Assembly: GCA_045599345.1 (NCBI GenBank)
Contig: JAZRVV010000012.1
Location: 124,001-188,000 of the forward strand
Reading direction: 5' to 3'
From: UBA1227 sp045599345
GTDB taxonomy: Bacteria; Bacillota; Clostridia; Oscillospirales; Acutalibacteraceae
Length of the DNA: 64,000 nucleotides
Part shown: piece after piece, positions 27,738 to 33,605 of the stretch
Layout: every line of letters begins with the position of its first letter
How positions within the stretch are numbered: the stretch's first letter is position 1
Translations under genes and position numbers: made by a program
The notes under the pieces: generated by a model
Told to the model about the DNA's origin: nothing
The model's input: the letters and a program-made list of their open reading frames with translations, nothing else
Database searches by the model: none

Positions 27738-28507
27738 TGAATAATATCTTCGACACTCATGCACATTATGATGACGAAGCCTTTTTGGAAGACCGAGAGG
27801 AAGTTCTCGGTCTTCTTACAACTAAGGGCGTAAGTCATGTAATCACCTGTGGTACGGACCTTGTGTCTTCGTACCGCAGTTTAAAGCTTGCGCAACAATA
27901 TGACTATATCTATGCGGCTTTGGGTTTTCACCCAGAGGACATAGGTGAGGAGCGAAAAGGCGATTTGGATGTAATAAAAGACCTTCTCGCAAGCGAACCA
28001 AAAGCGGTTGCAGTAGGCGAGATAGGCCTTGATTATCACTATGATGATGGCGCTCCACGAGAGGATCAGATAGATCTCTTTTGTCGTCAGATTGAGCTCG
28101 CAAATGAACTTGACCTTCCAGTCATAGTTCATGATAGGGACGCGCATGAGGATACGTTTAATATTATTAAGCAGCTTAGGCCTCGTGGTGTTATCCACTG
28201 TTTCTCAGGCTCTAGGGAAATGGCGCTCGAGTACGTTAAACTTGGAATGTACATTGGCGTTGGTGGTGTAGTCACATTTAAAAACGCCAGAAAGGCCGTA
28301 GAAGTAGTAGAAGCGCTACCAATTGAGAGAATTCTTCTTGAGACGGATTGCCCTTATATGGCGCCTACACCACATCGTGGTGAGCGTAATGATTCAAGTC
28401 TCATCTCTTTTGTTGCAGAAAAGATAGCAGAAATTAAGAATCTCATGCCACAACAAGTGTGCGATATTACAAATCAAAATGCAAAGACACTTTTTAATAT
28501 AAAATAA
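27737..28507 (+). CDS. tatD: TatD-family metal-dependent hydrolase
   Basis: TIM-barrel metallohydrolase, 256 residues, related to DNases that act on 3' ends. Metal ligands are visible in FDTHAHYDDEAF, VGEIGLDYHYD, VIVHDRDAHEDT, HCFSG and LETDCPYMAPTPHRGERN. The start ATG overlaps the metG stop by one base, the common Firmicutes metG-tatD pairing. The cellular role is uncertain: DNA repair or quality control has been proposed for the family. Confidence 0.93.
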   Translation: MNNIFDTHAHYDDEAFLEDREEVLGLLTTKGVSHVITCGTDLVSSYRSLKLAQQYDYIYAALGFHPEDIGEERKGDLDVIKDLLASEPKAVAVGEIGLDYHYDDGAPREDQIDLFCRQIELANELDLPVIVHDRDAHEDTFNIIKQLRPRGVIHCFSGSREMALEYVKLGMYIGVGGVVTFKNARKAVEVVEALPIERILLETDCPYMAPTPHRGERNDSSLISFVAEKIAEIKNLMPQQVCDITNQNAKTLFNIK

Positions 28508-28509
28508 AG

Positions 28510-28540
28510 AATGCCGAGGAAATCCTCGGCATTAAATTTT
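28510..28540. terminator. Bidirectional terminator between tatD and the phosphopantetheinyl transferase gene
   Basis: AATGCCGAGGA (28510-28520) pairs with TCCTCGGCATT (28523-28533), followed by AAATTTT. The genes on either side converge on it. Confidence 0.8.
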
Positions 28541-29173
28541 GCTCAAATCAACTTTGATAAGTTCAGTAGGTGCGTCGATCAAAGAGCATACACAGCATCT
28601 GTATTGGCCATCTAAATCGAACTCACTTAGGCGATAAGTTCTATCACTGAAAAGTATTTGACCTTTACTTAAATCAACTTCGAAAGTTTTTAGGGATTGT
28701 CTTAGGCCTAAACCAGTGAATTTTATGAAACTTTCCTTTGCAGTCCAAATGCGGTAAAACATCGTATCTGCGTCGTTTTCAAGCAAAGCATTCTCTGCTT
28801 TTGTGAAGTATTTCTTTGCAAGGTTAAATTTTGCTGATTTTATGAATTCTACATCACAACCAACAGGATTATTTGATATGGCACAAATAGCTATTTTGCC
28901 TGAGTGAGACCAATTGATGAATAATCCACCTTTGATATATGGCTTACCGTTTGAGTCATAGAAATATTCAAAATCAGTTCTGCCTTCATTTGAAAGCGCC
29001 AGTCTTATAAGGCACTCTGCGCCGAGTGAGAGACGCTTGTCCCTTGCAAAGCGCAGTGATTTTATTTTGAAATGACGCGTTGTGGAAACATTTGCAAATG
29101 CTTCATTATAAAGCGCTTCATCTTCAAAAACGCTTACATCAGCAACATATAATTTTATGAAGTCTTTATCCAT
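28532..29173 (-). CDS. Sfp-type 4'-phosphopantetheinyl transferase
   Basis: Moves phosphopantetheine from CoA to carrier-protein serines. The ATG at 29173 is chosen: GGAG lies 7 bases upstream, giving 213 residues; an in-frame ATG at 29215 would lie deep inside dusB. Motifs include GKPYIKGGLFINWSHSGK, NPVGCDVEFI (metal-binding Asp and Glu) and FYRIWTAKESFIKFTG. The start overlaps the dusB stop by 8 bases (ATGGATAA). Whether it serves fatty acid, NRPS or another carrier protein is not shown; no carrier gene is in the window. Confidence 0.88.
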   Translation of the reverse strand: MDKDFIKLYVADVSVFEDEALYNEAFANVSTTRHFKIKSLRFARDKRLSLGAECLIRLALSNEGRTDFEYFYDSNGKPYIKGGLFINWSHSGKIAICAISNNPVGCDVEFIKSAKFNLAKKYFTKAENALLENDADTMFYRIWTAKESFIKFTGLGLRQSLKTFEVDLSKGQILFSDRTYRLSEFDLDGQYRCCVCSLIDAPTELIKVDLSKI

Positions 29174-30143
29174 TTGATTTCTCCGCCTCAATAACGCTGA
29201 TTGCCAGTCTCTCAAGTTCTTCCATTGATGAGAGCATTCCTATTTCTTTTCTAAACGATGCGGCGCCACGTACACCTTTGATATACCAAGCGGCGTGTTT
29301 GCGGGCCTCTTTCATTCCGACTTTTTCACCCTTGTACTCACAGATTGTTTCGACGTGCTTTATCATTACACGCATTATTTCAGCCATCGGTGGCTCTGGA
29401 ACAATCCTAAGTTCGGGGGAAAGGTATGAATTGATTTGGTGGAAAACCCAAGGTCTGCCTTGTGCGCCACGACCTACTGCGACAGCATCGCAGCCTGTGC
29501 GTTCAATCATAGCAGCAGCCGTTGGGCCATCAACTATGTCGCCGTTGCCGATTACTGGTATAGACACGGCCTGCTTTACTGCAGCGATGGCATCATAGTT
29601 GATACCAGGTGCATACATCTGCTCCTTGGTTCGGCCATGAACTGTTACAGCGGCAACTCCGACATCTTCCATACGCTTTGCAAATTCAACACAGTTGACG
29701 TGCTCGGCATCCCATCCAGTTCTAAATTTAACTGTAACTGGAATTGAAACGGCGCTGACAACTGCACGTGCAATGTCCTGCGCGAGCACTGGGTCTTTCA
29801 TCAGAGATGCGCCGCCACCGTTGCCTGCGATTTTTGGAGCAGGACAACCCATATTGATATCGATCCAGTCGGGCGCAAATTCGAGCGCATTGACTGCTGC
29901 TTTTGCCAATATGGTTGGGTCATCGCCAAAAATCTGTACTGCTGCTGGGTGTTCAATATCTGAAAGCCTAAGGAGGTCCTTTGATTTGCGGTCTCCCATG
30001 GTAAAGCCTTTTGCTGACACCATTTCAGATGTTACGCCAGCAGCGCCATATGACAGACAAAGCTCTCGAAACGCCCTGTCGGCTACTCCCGCCATGGGAG
30101 CCAAGAACGCTTTGTCTTTGATTTCTACATTTCCAATAAACAT
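29166..30143 (-). CDS. dusB: tRNA-dihydrouridine synthase
   Basis: FMN enzyme that reduces specific uridines in tRNA; 325 residues. Signatures are LAPMAGVADRAFRELC near residue 15, DINMGCPAPKIAGNGGG with the catalytic Cys, VTVHGRTKEQMYAPG, and GNGDIVDGPTAAAMIERTGCD. The protein is full length. It shares an 8-base overlap with the downstream phosphopantetheinyl transferase. It is transcribed divergently from the DUF1653 gene. Confidence 0.93.
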   Translation of the reverse strand: MFIGNVEIKDKAFLAPMAGVADRAFRELCLSYGAAGVTSEMVSAKGFTMGDRKSKDLLRLSDIEHPAAVQIFGDDPTILAKAAVNALEFAPDWIDINMGCPAPKIAGNGGGASLMKDPVLAQDIARAVVSAVSIPVTVKFRTGWDAEHVNCVEFAKRMEDVGVAAVTVHGRTKEQMYAPGINYDAIAAVKQAVSIPVIGNGDIVDGPTAAAMIERTGCDAVAVGRGAQGRPWVFHQINSYLSPELRIVPEPPMAEIMRVMIKHVETICEYKGEKVGMKEARKHAAWYIKGVRGAASFRKEIGMLSSMEELERLAISVIEAEKSNG

Positions 30144-30216
30144 AATTTTCTACCTAAAGTATCAAAGATATGCTAATATATTACCATATTCATTAAACAA
30201 AAAGAAGGGGTTATCA

Positions 30217-30447
30217 ATGCGAGAGATTAAAGTACATGGTATTTATAGACACTTTAAAGGCAATTACTACTTAGTAGAGGAACTTGCCAAGGACTCTGAG
30301 ACAGAGGAGACAATTGTTGTATATCGCAAACTCTATGGTGATGGTTCGCTTTGGGTTCGTTCACTTGATATGTTCTTGTCTGAAGTGGATCATGATAAGT
30401 ATCCAGATGTCGAACAGAAATATCGCTTTGAATTGATTGAAAACTAA
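30217..30447 (+). CDS. DUF1653 domain protein
   Basis: Encodes 76 residues starting at ATG 30217, which follows GAAGGGG. The longer open frame upstream is antisense to dusB and is not used. The sequence YRHFKGNYYLVEELAKDSE, then TIVVYRKLYGDGSLWVRSLDMFL matches the DUF1653 pattern of a compact beta domain (assignment by eye). The function of the family is unknown. It is followed by the dyad that overlaps the next gene's promoter. Confidence 0.85.
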   Translation: MREIKVHGIYRHFKGNYYLVEELAKDSETEETIVVYRKLYGDGSLWVRSLDMFLSEVDHDKYPDVEQKYRFELIEN

Positions 30448-30463
30448 CTCTACTAAACGTAGG

Positions 30464-30493
30464 TTGAAAAGTCGCCTCCCAAAATGCTAGTAT
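30464..30493 (+). promoter_or_regulatory. Putative promoter of the XRE-TipAS gene
   Basis: TTGAAA (30464-30469), an 18-base spacer, then TAGTAT (30488-30493). Both elements lie within or next to the dyad at 30472-30510. Confidence 0.5.
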
Positions 30494-30510
30494 TAGCACA
30501 TGGGAGGCGA
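30472..30510 (+). promoter_or_regulatory. Nested inverted repeats over promoter and Shine-Dalgarno site
   Basis: Outer arms TCGCCTCCCA (30472-30481) and TGGGAGGCGA (30501-30510) are perfect. An inner dyad, TGCTA-GTAT-TAGCA (30485-30498), shares nearly the same centre. The right outer arm contains the GGGAGG ribosome binding site of the next gene. It could be an autoregulatory operator or an RNA hairpin hiding the ribosome binding site. Confidence 0.6.
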
Positions 30511-30515
30511 TTCCT

Positions 30516-31448
30516 TTGAACCAATACGTAACAGGCGCCACAATTAAACGACTTCGTGAAGAACGCGCACTGACTCAACTTGAACTTGGAAATATGGTTG
30601 GTGTATCCGATAAAACCATATCAAAGTGGGAGACAGGTAGAGGACTTCCAGACATCACTTTGCTTGAACCGCTCAGTGAGGCACTTGGAATTACTGTTGC
30701 AGAACTTCTCTCTGGCCAAGAGATTAAAAATACTAATATCAGTGGCAATATGCTTCGCTCCAAGATTTACGTTTGCCCAATCTGTGGCAATGTAATTCAC
30801 AGCACAGGCAACATAATGGTATCCTGTTGCGGAATCAACCTTCCAGTACTTGAACCAGAGGAGGCTGACGAAACTCACTCCTTTAGTGTTGAACACGTAG
30901 AGGATGAGATGTATGTAACCATCAATCATCCAATGTCCAAGGACCATTACATCTCATTCATCGCCTATGTCAATGGCGATAACTTTGAGATGAAGAAACT
31001 CTATCCAGAGGGCCCGGCCGAGGCTCGTTTTAAATTTAGAAAGAAAGGAATACTCTATAGCTATTGTAATAAGCATGGGTTGAACAAGTATATGTTAGAA
31101 GTAAAAGAAAAATGGGGAGACACAAAGGAATACAAGGAGTTTGAGGAGCGCTCCAAGAACACAACTGAGGATGAGATGAATCAGTATGGCGCAGACTTCT
31201 TAAAGCTTTTCGCACAGCTTGGTGCACTCAAAGACCAAGACCCTGCATCGGATGAAGTTCAAAACAAAGTTGCTGCTATTAGAGCTTTCATCACAGACCA
31301 TTACTACACTTGCTCCAAGGAGGTATTTAAATCCTTAGGCCTTATGTATGTAGAAGATGAACGTTTCAAAACCAATATCGATAATGCCGGAGGAGAGGGT
31401 ACAGCAGCTTTTGCCAAAGCCGCTATCGACATCTACACCACAAAATAA
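30516..31448 (+). CDS. XRE regulator fused to a desulforedoxin-like domain and a TipAS-like domain
   Basis: Encodes 310 residues starting at TTG 30516, 8 bases after GGGAGG. Residues 7-65 are a Cro/CI helix-turn-helix (LTQLELGNMVGVSDKTISKWETG shown in part as QLELGNMVGVSDKTIS). Residues 82-190 resemble the desulfoferrodoxin-like module of some clostridial XRE proteins: CPIC at 87-90, Cys104-Cys105 and YCNKHG near 183-188 as likely metal ligands. Residues 196-308 match TipAS-type drug-sensing domains: KWGDTKEYKEFEERSKN, and TCSKEVFKSLGLMYVEDERF followed by NIDNAGGEGTAAFAKAAI. TipAS normally follows a MerR domain, so the architecture is unusual. A role as a ligand- or redox-responsive regulator is inferred. 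Confidence 0.85.
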   Translation: MNQYVTGATIKRLREERALTQLELGNMVGVSDKTISKWETGRGLPDITLLEPLSEALGITVAELLSGQEIKNTNISGNMLRSKIYVCPICGNVIHSTGNIMVSCCGINLPVLEPEEADETHSFSVEHVEDEMYVTINHPMSKDHYISFIAYVNGDNFEMKKLYPEGPAEARFKFRKKGILYSYCNKHGLNKYMLEVKEKWGDTKEYKEFEERSKNTTEDEMNQYGADFLKLFAQLGALKDQDPASDEVQNKVAAIRAFITDHYYTCSKEVFKSLGLMYVEDERFKTNIDNAGGEGTAAFAKAAIDIYTTK

Positions 31449-31453
31449 AAGCA

Positions 31454-31481
31454 AAGCCAGGGGCCGCACCGCCCCTGGCTT
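31454..31481. terminator. Terminator hairpin, repeat copy 1
   Basis: AAGCCAGGGGC (31454-31464), loop CGCACC, GCCCCTGGCTT (31471-31481). It lies between the convergent XRE-TipAS and antitoxin genes. It is identical over 28 bases to the hairpin at 32107-32134. Confidence 0.9.
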
Positions 31482-31485
31482 CTTA

Positions 31486-31710
31486 TTATGCAGCATACTC
31501 TACTACTGTAACTTCATTTAGCGCATCTTTTAGTGTCTCAAGAATACTTTCTATTCTCGTAACAACTTCGCCAGAATAAGAAACTTCACCGCATTGGCTA
31601 CATTTATAGCAAGGAACATTCTTTATTATGATAAACTTGCCATTTAAATCTGCCATATAATTAGTTTTTGTTTCTTCTAATACGCCATTGCATAATGCGC
31701 AACTATTCAT
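31486..31710 (-). CDS. YgiT-type zinc finger antitoxin
   Basis: Encodes 74 residues. An N-terminal zinc finger of the MqsA/YgiT type is visible: CALC at residues 4-7 and CYKCSQC at 34-40. A short helical C-terminus follows; the DNA-binding helix-turn-helix of full-length MqsA is absent. It lies 4 bases downstream of the toxin gene, with AAAGGA inside the toxin's 3' end, so the two are coupled. In such pairs the zinc-finger protein neutralises the DUF4258-type partner. The antitoxin assignment rests on this family pairing. Confidence 0.85.
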   Translation of the reverse strand: MNSCALCNGVLEETKTNYMADLNGKFIIIKNVPCYKCSQCGEVSYSGEVVTRIESILETLKDALNEVTVVEYAA

Positions 31711-31714
31711 AATA

Positions 31715-32023
31715 TCATTCCTTTCTATTTTTAAAATCAGGTTGCCAATTGTTTAAAGATGGCTCATACACAGTAATGAACCACAACTTGTTTTCTGTAA
31801 CAGCAACAACAATATGAAGAACACGATTCTGAAAAGTATAACCTAATATCAAACAACTAGGATATGGATATGCATTTTCATAAATTTCAATTATCGTCCC
31901 ATTGACAATTGCTTCTTTTGCTTCTGCATATGTGATGTTTCTCTCTTTACATCTCGTCAAGAAATGCTCTGTTACTATAATTGAGTCATCTTTGCACAAC
32001 GATATAATATCGTATATGCACAT
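31715..32023 (-). CDS. DUF4258-family toxin
   Basis: Encodes 102 residues from ATG 32023, which lies 9 bases after AAGGAGG; an upstream in-frame start at 32071 would precede both promoter and ribosome binding site. The core TEHFLTRCKERNITYAEAKEA and NGTIIEIYENAYPYPSCLILGY, then LWFITVYEPSLNNWQPDF, matches the DUF4258 pattern usually found beside YgiT-type zinc-finger proteins. This fold is grouped with the RelE/BrnT-like RNase toxins, so an mRNA-cleaving activity is inferred. The toxin-first order is typical of MqsRA-like systems. Confidence 0.83.
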   Translation of the reverse strand: MCIYDIISLCKDDSIIVTEHFLTRCKERNITYAEAKEAIVNGTIIEIYENAYPYPSCLILGYTFQNRVLHIVVAVTENKLWFITVYEPSLNNWQPDFKNRKE

Positions 32024-32073
32024 TAATAGGGTCCTCCTTTCAATAGGAATTCCCAAAACCCAATCACACAAAC

Positions 32074-32103
32074 AGTATAGCTTGAAATTACTTCTATTTC
32101 AAG
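32074..32103 (-). promoter_or_regulatory. Toxin-antitoxin promoter with operator dyad
   Basis: On the minus strand, TTGAAA (32102-32097), a 17-base spacer, then TATACT (32079-32074). The -35 box and spacer lie in a perfect dyad CTTGAAAT-N7-ATTTCAAG (32081-32103), a likely autoregulatory operator. Confidence 0.75.
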
Positions 32104-32105
32104 AA

Positions 32106-32140
32106 AAAGCCAGGGGCCGCACCGCCCCTGGCTTTAATTT
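32106..32140. terminator. Terminator hairpin, repeat copy 2
   Basis: AAAGCCAGGGGC, loop CGCACC, GCCCCTGGCTTT. Its 28-base core (32107-32134) is identical to copy 1. It ends dtd on the minus strand (followed by TTTTTCTT) and lies directly next to the toxin-antitoxin operator. Confidence 0.88.
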
Positions 32141-32589
32141 TACATTATGTCTTTACTATCAAGTACTATGGTAAACGGACCATCATTTAGCAAGTCAACT
32201 TTCATATCAGCGCCAAAACTACCTGTCTCTACAATAGGTACAGACTTTTTGCATTCGCTAATTATATACTCATACATTTCATTAGCAAAATCAGGAGCAC
32301 CTGCTTCAATAAACGAAGGTCGGAATCCCTTCTTACAATTAGCATAAAGAGTAAACTGAGATACCAAAAGGAGTGAGCCACCAACCTGATCAAGTGACAA
32401 GTTAGTCTTGCCATTTTCATCATCAAAAATGCGAAGGCCTACCATTTTATGAATCATCTTATCAGCAATCTCACGAGTATCACCATCCGAAACACCAATA
32501 AGAACCAAGAAACCTTTACCTATTTCACCAATTACTTTTTCATCTACCGTAACGCTTGCATGCGTTACCCTTTGAATTACAAATTTCAT
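32140..32589 (-). CDS. dtd: D-aminoacyl-tRNA deacylase
   Basis: Removes D-amino acids mistakenly attached to tRNA; 149 residues, the standard size. The signatures are MKFVIQRVTHASVTVD, LLLVSQFTLYANCKKGFRPSF (active-site strand SQFTLYA) and NDGPFTIVLDS at the C-terminus (NxGPxT-type motif). The start ATG sits 4 bases after the stop of the 44-aa ORF, and the site GAGGA lies inside that ORF. Confidence 0.95.
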   Translation of the reverse strand: MKFVIQRVTHASVTVDEKVIGEIGKGFLVLIGVSDGDTREIADKMIHKMVGLRIFDDENGKTNLSLDQVGGSLLLVSQFTLYANCKKGFRPSFIEAGAPDFANEMYEYIISECKKSVPIVETGSFGADMKVDLLNDGPFTIVLDSKDIM

Positions 32590-32593
32590 TTAA

Positions 32594-32728
32594 TTATCCT
32601 CGTTTCAAATTGTATCTAGCAATGAGAATTTTCTCTTCATCTTTATCATCAACTATCCAAGGTTGGCTATTTGGAAATTTGTGAAACGACTTTCTTTTGA
32701 AAATCATATTGTATAATTCAAGATTCAT
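32594..32728 (-). CDS. 44-aa ORF upstream of dtd, possible nitroreductase N-terminal remnant
   Basis: An open frame of 44 residues ends 4 bases before the dtd ATG and carries the dtd ribosome binding site. It begins MNLELYNMIFKRKSFHKF, which resembles the N-terminus of nitroreductase-family proteins (helix with an RxSxRxF-like motif), then becomes unrelated and stops. It may be a decayed gene whose start now couples translation to dtd, or a genuine small protein. A GAGG lies 12 bases upstream of its ATG, rather far. The similarity is by eye only. Confidence 0.45.
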   Translation of the reverse strand: MNLELYNMIFKRKSFHKFPNSQPWIVDDKDEEKILIARYNLKRG

Positions 32729-32749
32729 AGTAAATCACTTCCTCATAAG

Positions 32750-32778
32750 ATGGTAAAAAAATAATTTTTAAATGTCAA
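32750..32778 (-). promoter_or_regulatory. Putative promoter of the 44-aa ORF and dtd
   Basis: On the minus strand, a consensus TTGACA (32778-32773), a 17-base spacer, then TACCAT (32755-32750). The -10 box is weak. Confidence 0.5.
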
Positions 32779-32831
32779 TAAAATGTTATAATGTTTACAT
32801 CAAATAAAGATTTTAGTGTAAAGGATTTAGT

Positions 32832-33509
32832 ATGACGAATTTTCAAAAAAGACTGTTTGAGTTACAGGATAAAGAATATGCTGATTTTCAAGCAAAACTC
32901 ACACCAACTGTACCAAGAGAAAGCTTTATAGGTGTGCGAGTACCACTCGTTCGCAAGTTGGCAAAAGAACTTATAAAAGATCCATACTGTGAGGAGTTCT
33001 TAAATACACTTCCTCATGAGTACTATGATGAAAATATGCTTCACGGATTGCTTCTTTCCGAAATGAAAGATTATGATGAAGTTATCAAAAGACTTGATTT
33101 GTTTTTGCCGTATGTAGATAACTGGGCAGTATGCGACATAATGTCACCTAAGGTGTTTAAAAAGCACAAAGAAGAACTGCTTAAGGAAATAAAACGCTGG
33201 ACTAAATCAAGTGATACATATACTTGTCGTTTTGGCATTGAGATGCTTCAAACACATTTTCTTGACGATGATTTCAAAGCAGAATATCTTGAGATTCCAG
33301 CAGCAGTTAAAAGTGAAGAATACTATGTTAACATGATGATTGCATGGTTCTTTGCTACTTCACTTACAAAGCAGTGGGATGCAACCGTTCCTTATATTGA
33401 AAAGCAACGGCTTGATAAGTGGGCGCATAACAAGACAATACAAAAAGCTCGTGAGAGTTATCGTATAACCGATGAGCAGAAAAAGTACTTGAATACTTTT
33501 AAGTTATAA
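32832..33509 (+). CDS. DNA alkylation repair protein, AlkD-like
   Basis: Encodes 225 residues. HEAT-like helical repeats of the AlkC/AlkD superfamily are recognisable: FIGVRVPLVRKLAKEL near residue 32, LHGLLLSEM, then YVDNWAVCDIMSP with the Trp-x-x-Asp region used by AlkD to handle the damaged base, CRFGIEML and YYVNMMIAWFFA. These enzymes excise N3- and N7-alkyl purines. A TATAAT box lies at 32787-32792, though its -35 is unclear. A diverged third copy of the local terminator hairpin follows. Confidence 0.88.
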   Translation: MTNFQKRLFELQDKEYADFQAKLTPTVPRESFIGVRVPLVRKLAKELIKDPYCEEFLNTLPHEYYDENMLHGLLLSEMKDYDEVIKRLDLFLPYVDNWAVCDIMSPKVFKKHKEELLKEIKRWTKSSDTYTCRFGIEMLQTHFLDDDFKAEYLEIPAAVKSEEYYVNMMIAWFFATSLTKQWDATVPYIEKQRLDKWAHNKTIQKARESYRITDEQKKYLNTFKL

Positions 33510-33514
33510 AATTT

Positions 33515-33544
33515 AAGCCAGGGGCGGTGTGCTCTTGGCTTTAA
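33515..33544 (+). terminator. Terminator hairpin, diverged repeat copy 3
   Basis: AAGCCAGGGGC (33515-33525), loop GGTGT, GCTCTTGGCTT (33531-33541). The left arm is identical to copies 1 and 2; the right arm has two changes that keep G-U pairing. Confidence 0.75.
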
Positions 33545-33547
33545 TTA

Positions 33548-33575
33548 TTGCTTTTAATAATTAATATAATATGAT
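33548..33575 (+). promoter_or_regulatory. Putative sigma-A promoter for polA
   Basis: TTGCTT (33548-33553), a 16-base spacer, then TATGAT (33570-33575), 30 bases before the ATG. The region is very AT-rich, so the exact boxes are uncertain. Confidence 0.5.
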
Positions 33576-33605
33576 AAAATAAAGTGTTATATTTGGAGGC
33601 GAATT

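Noticed and set aside
29695..30216. Upstream extension of the DUF1653 frame
   Set aside because: It is antisense to dusB; the ATG at 30217 has a proper ribosome binding site and matches the family start.
31454..33544. Three AAGCCAGGGGC hairpins considered as a CRISPR-like array
   Set aside because: Spacing is irregular (about 0.65 and 1.4 kb), each copy is a terminator palindrome, genes lie between them and no cas genes are present.
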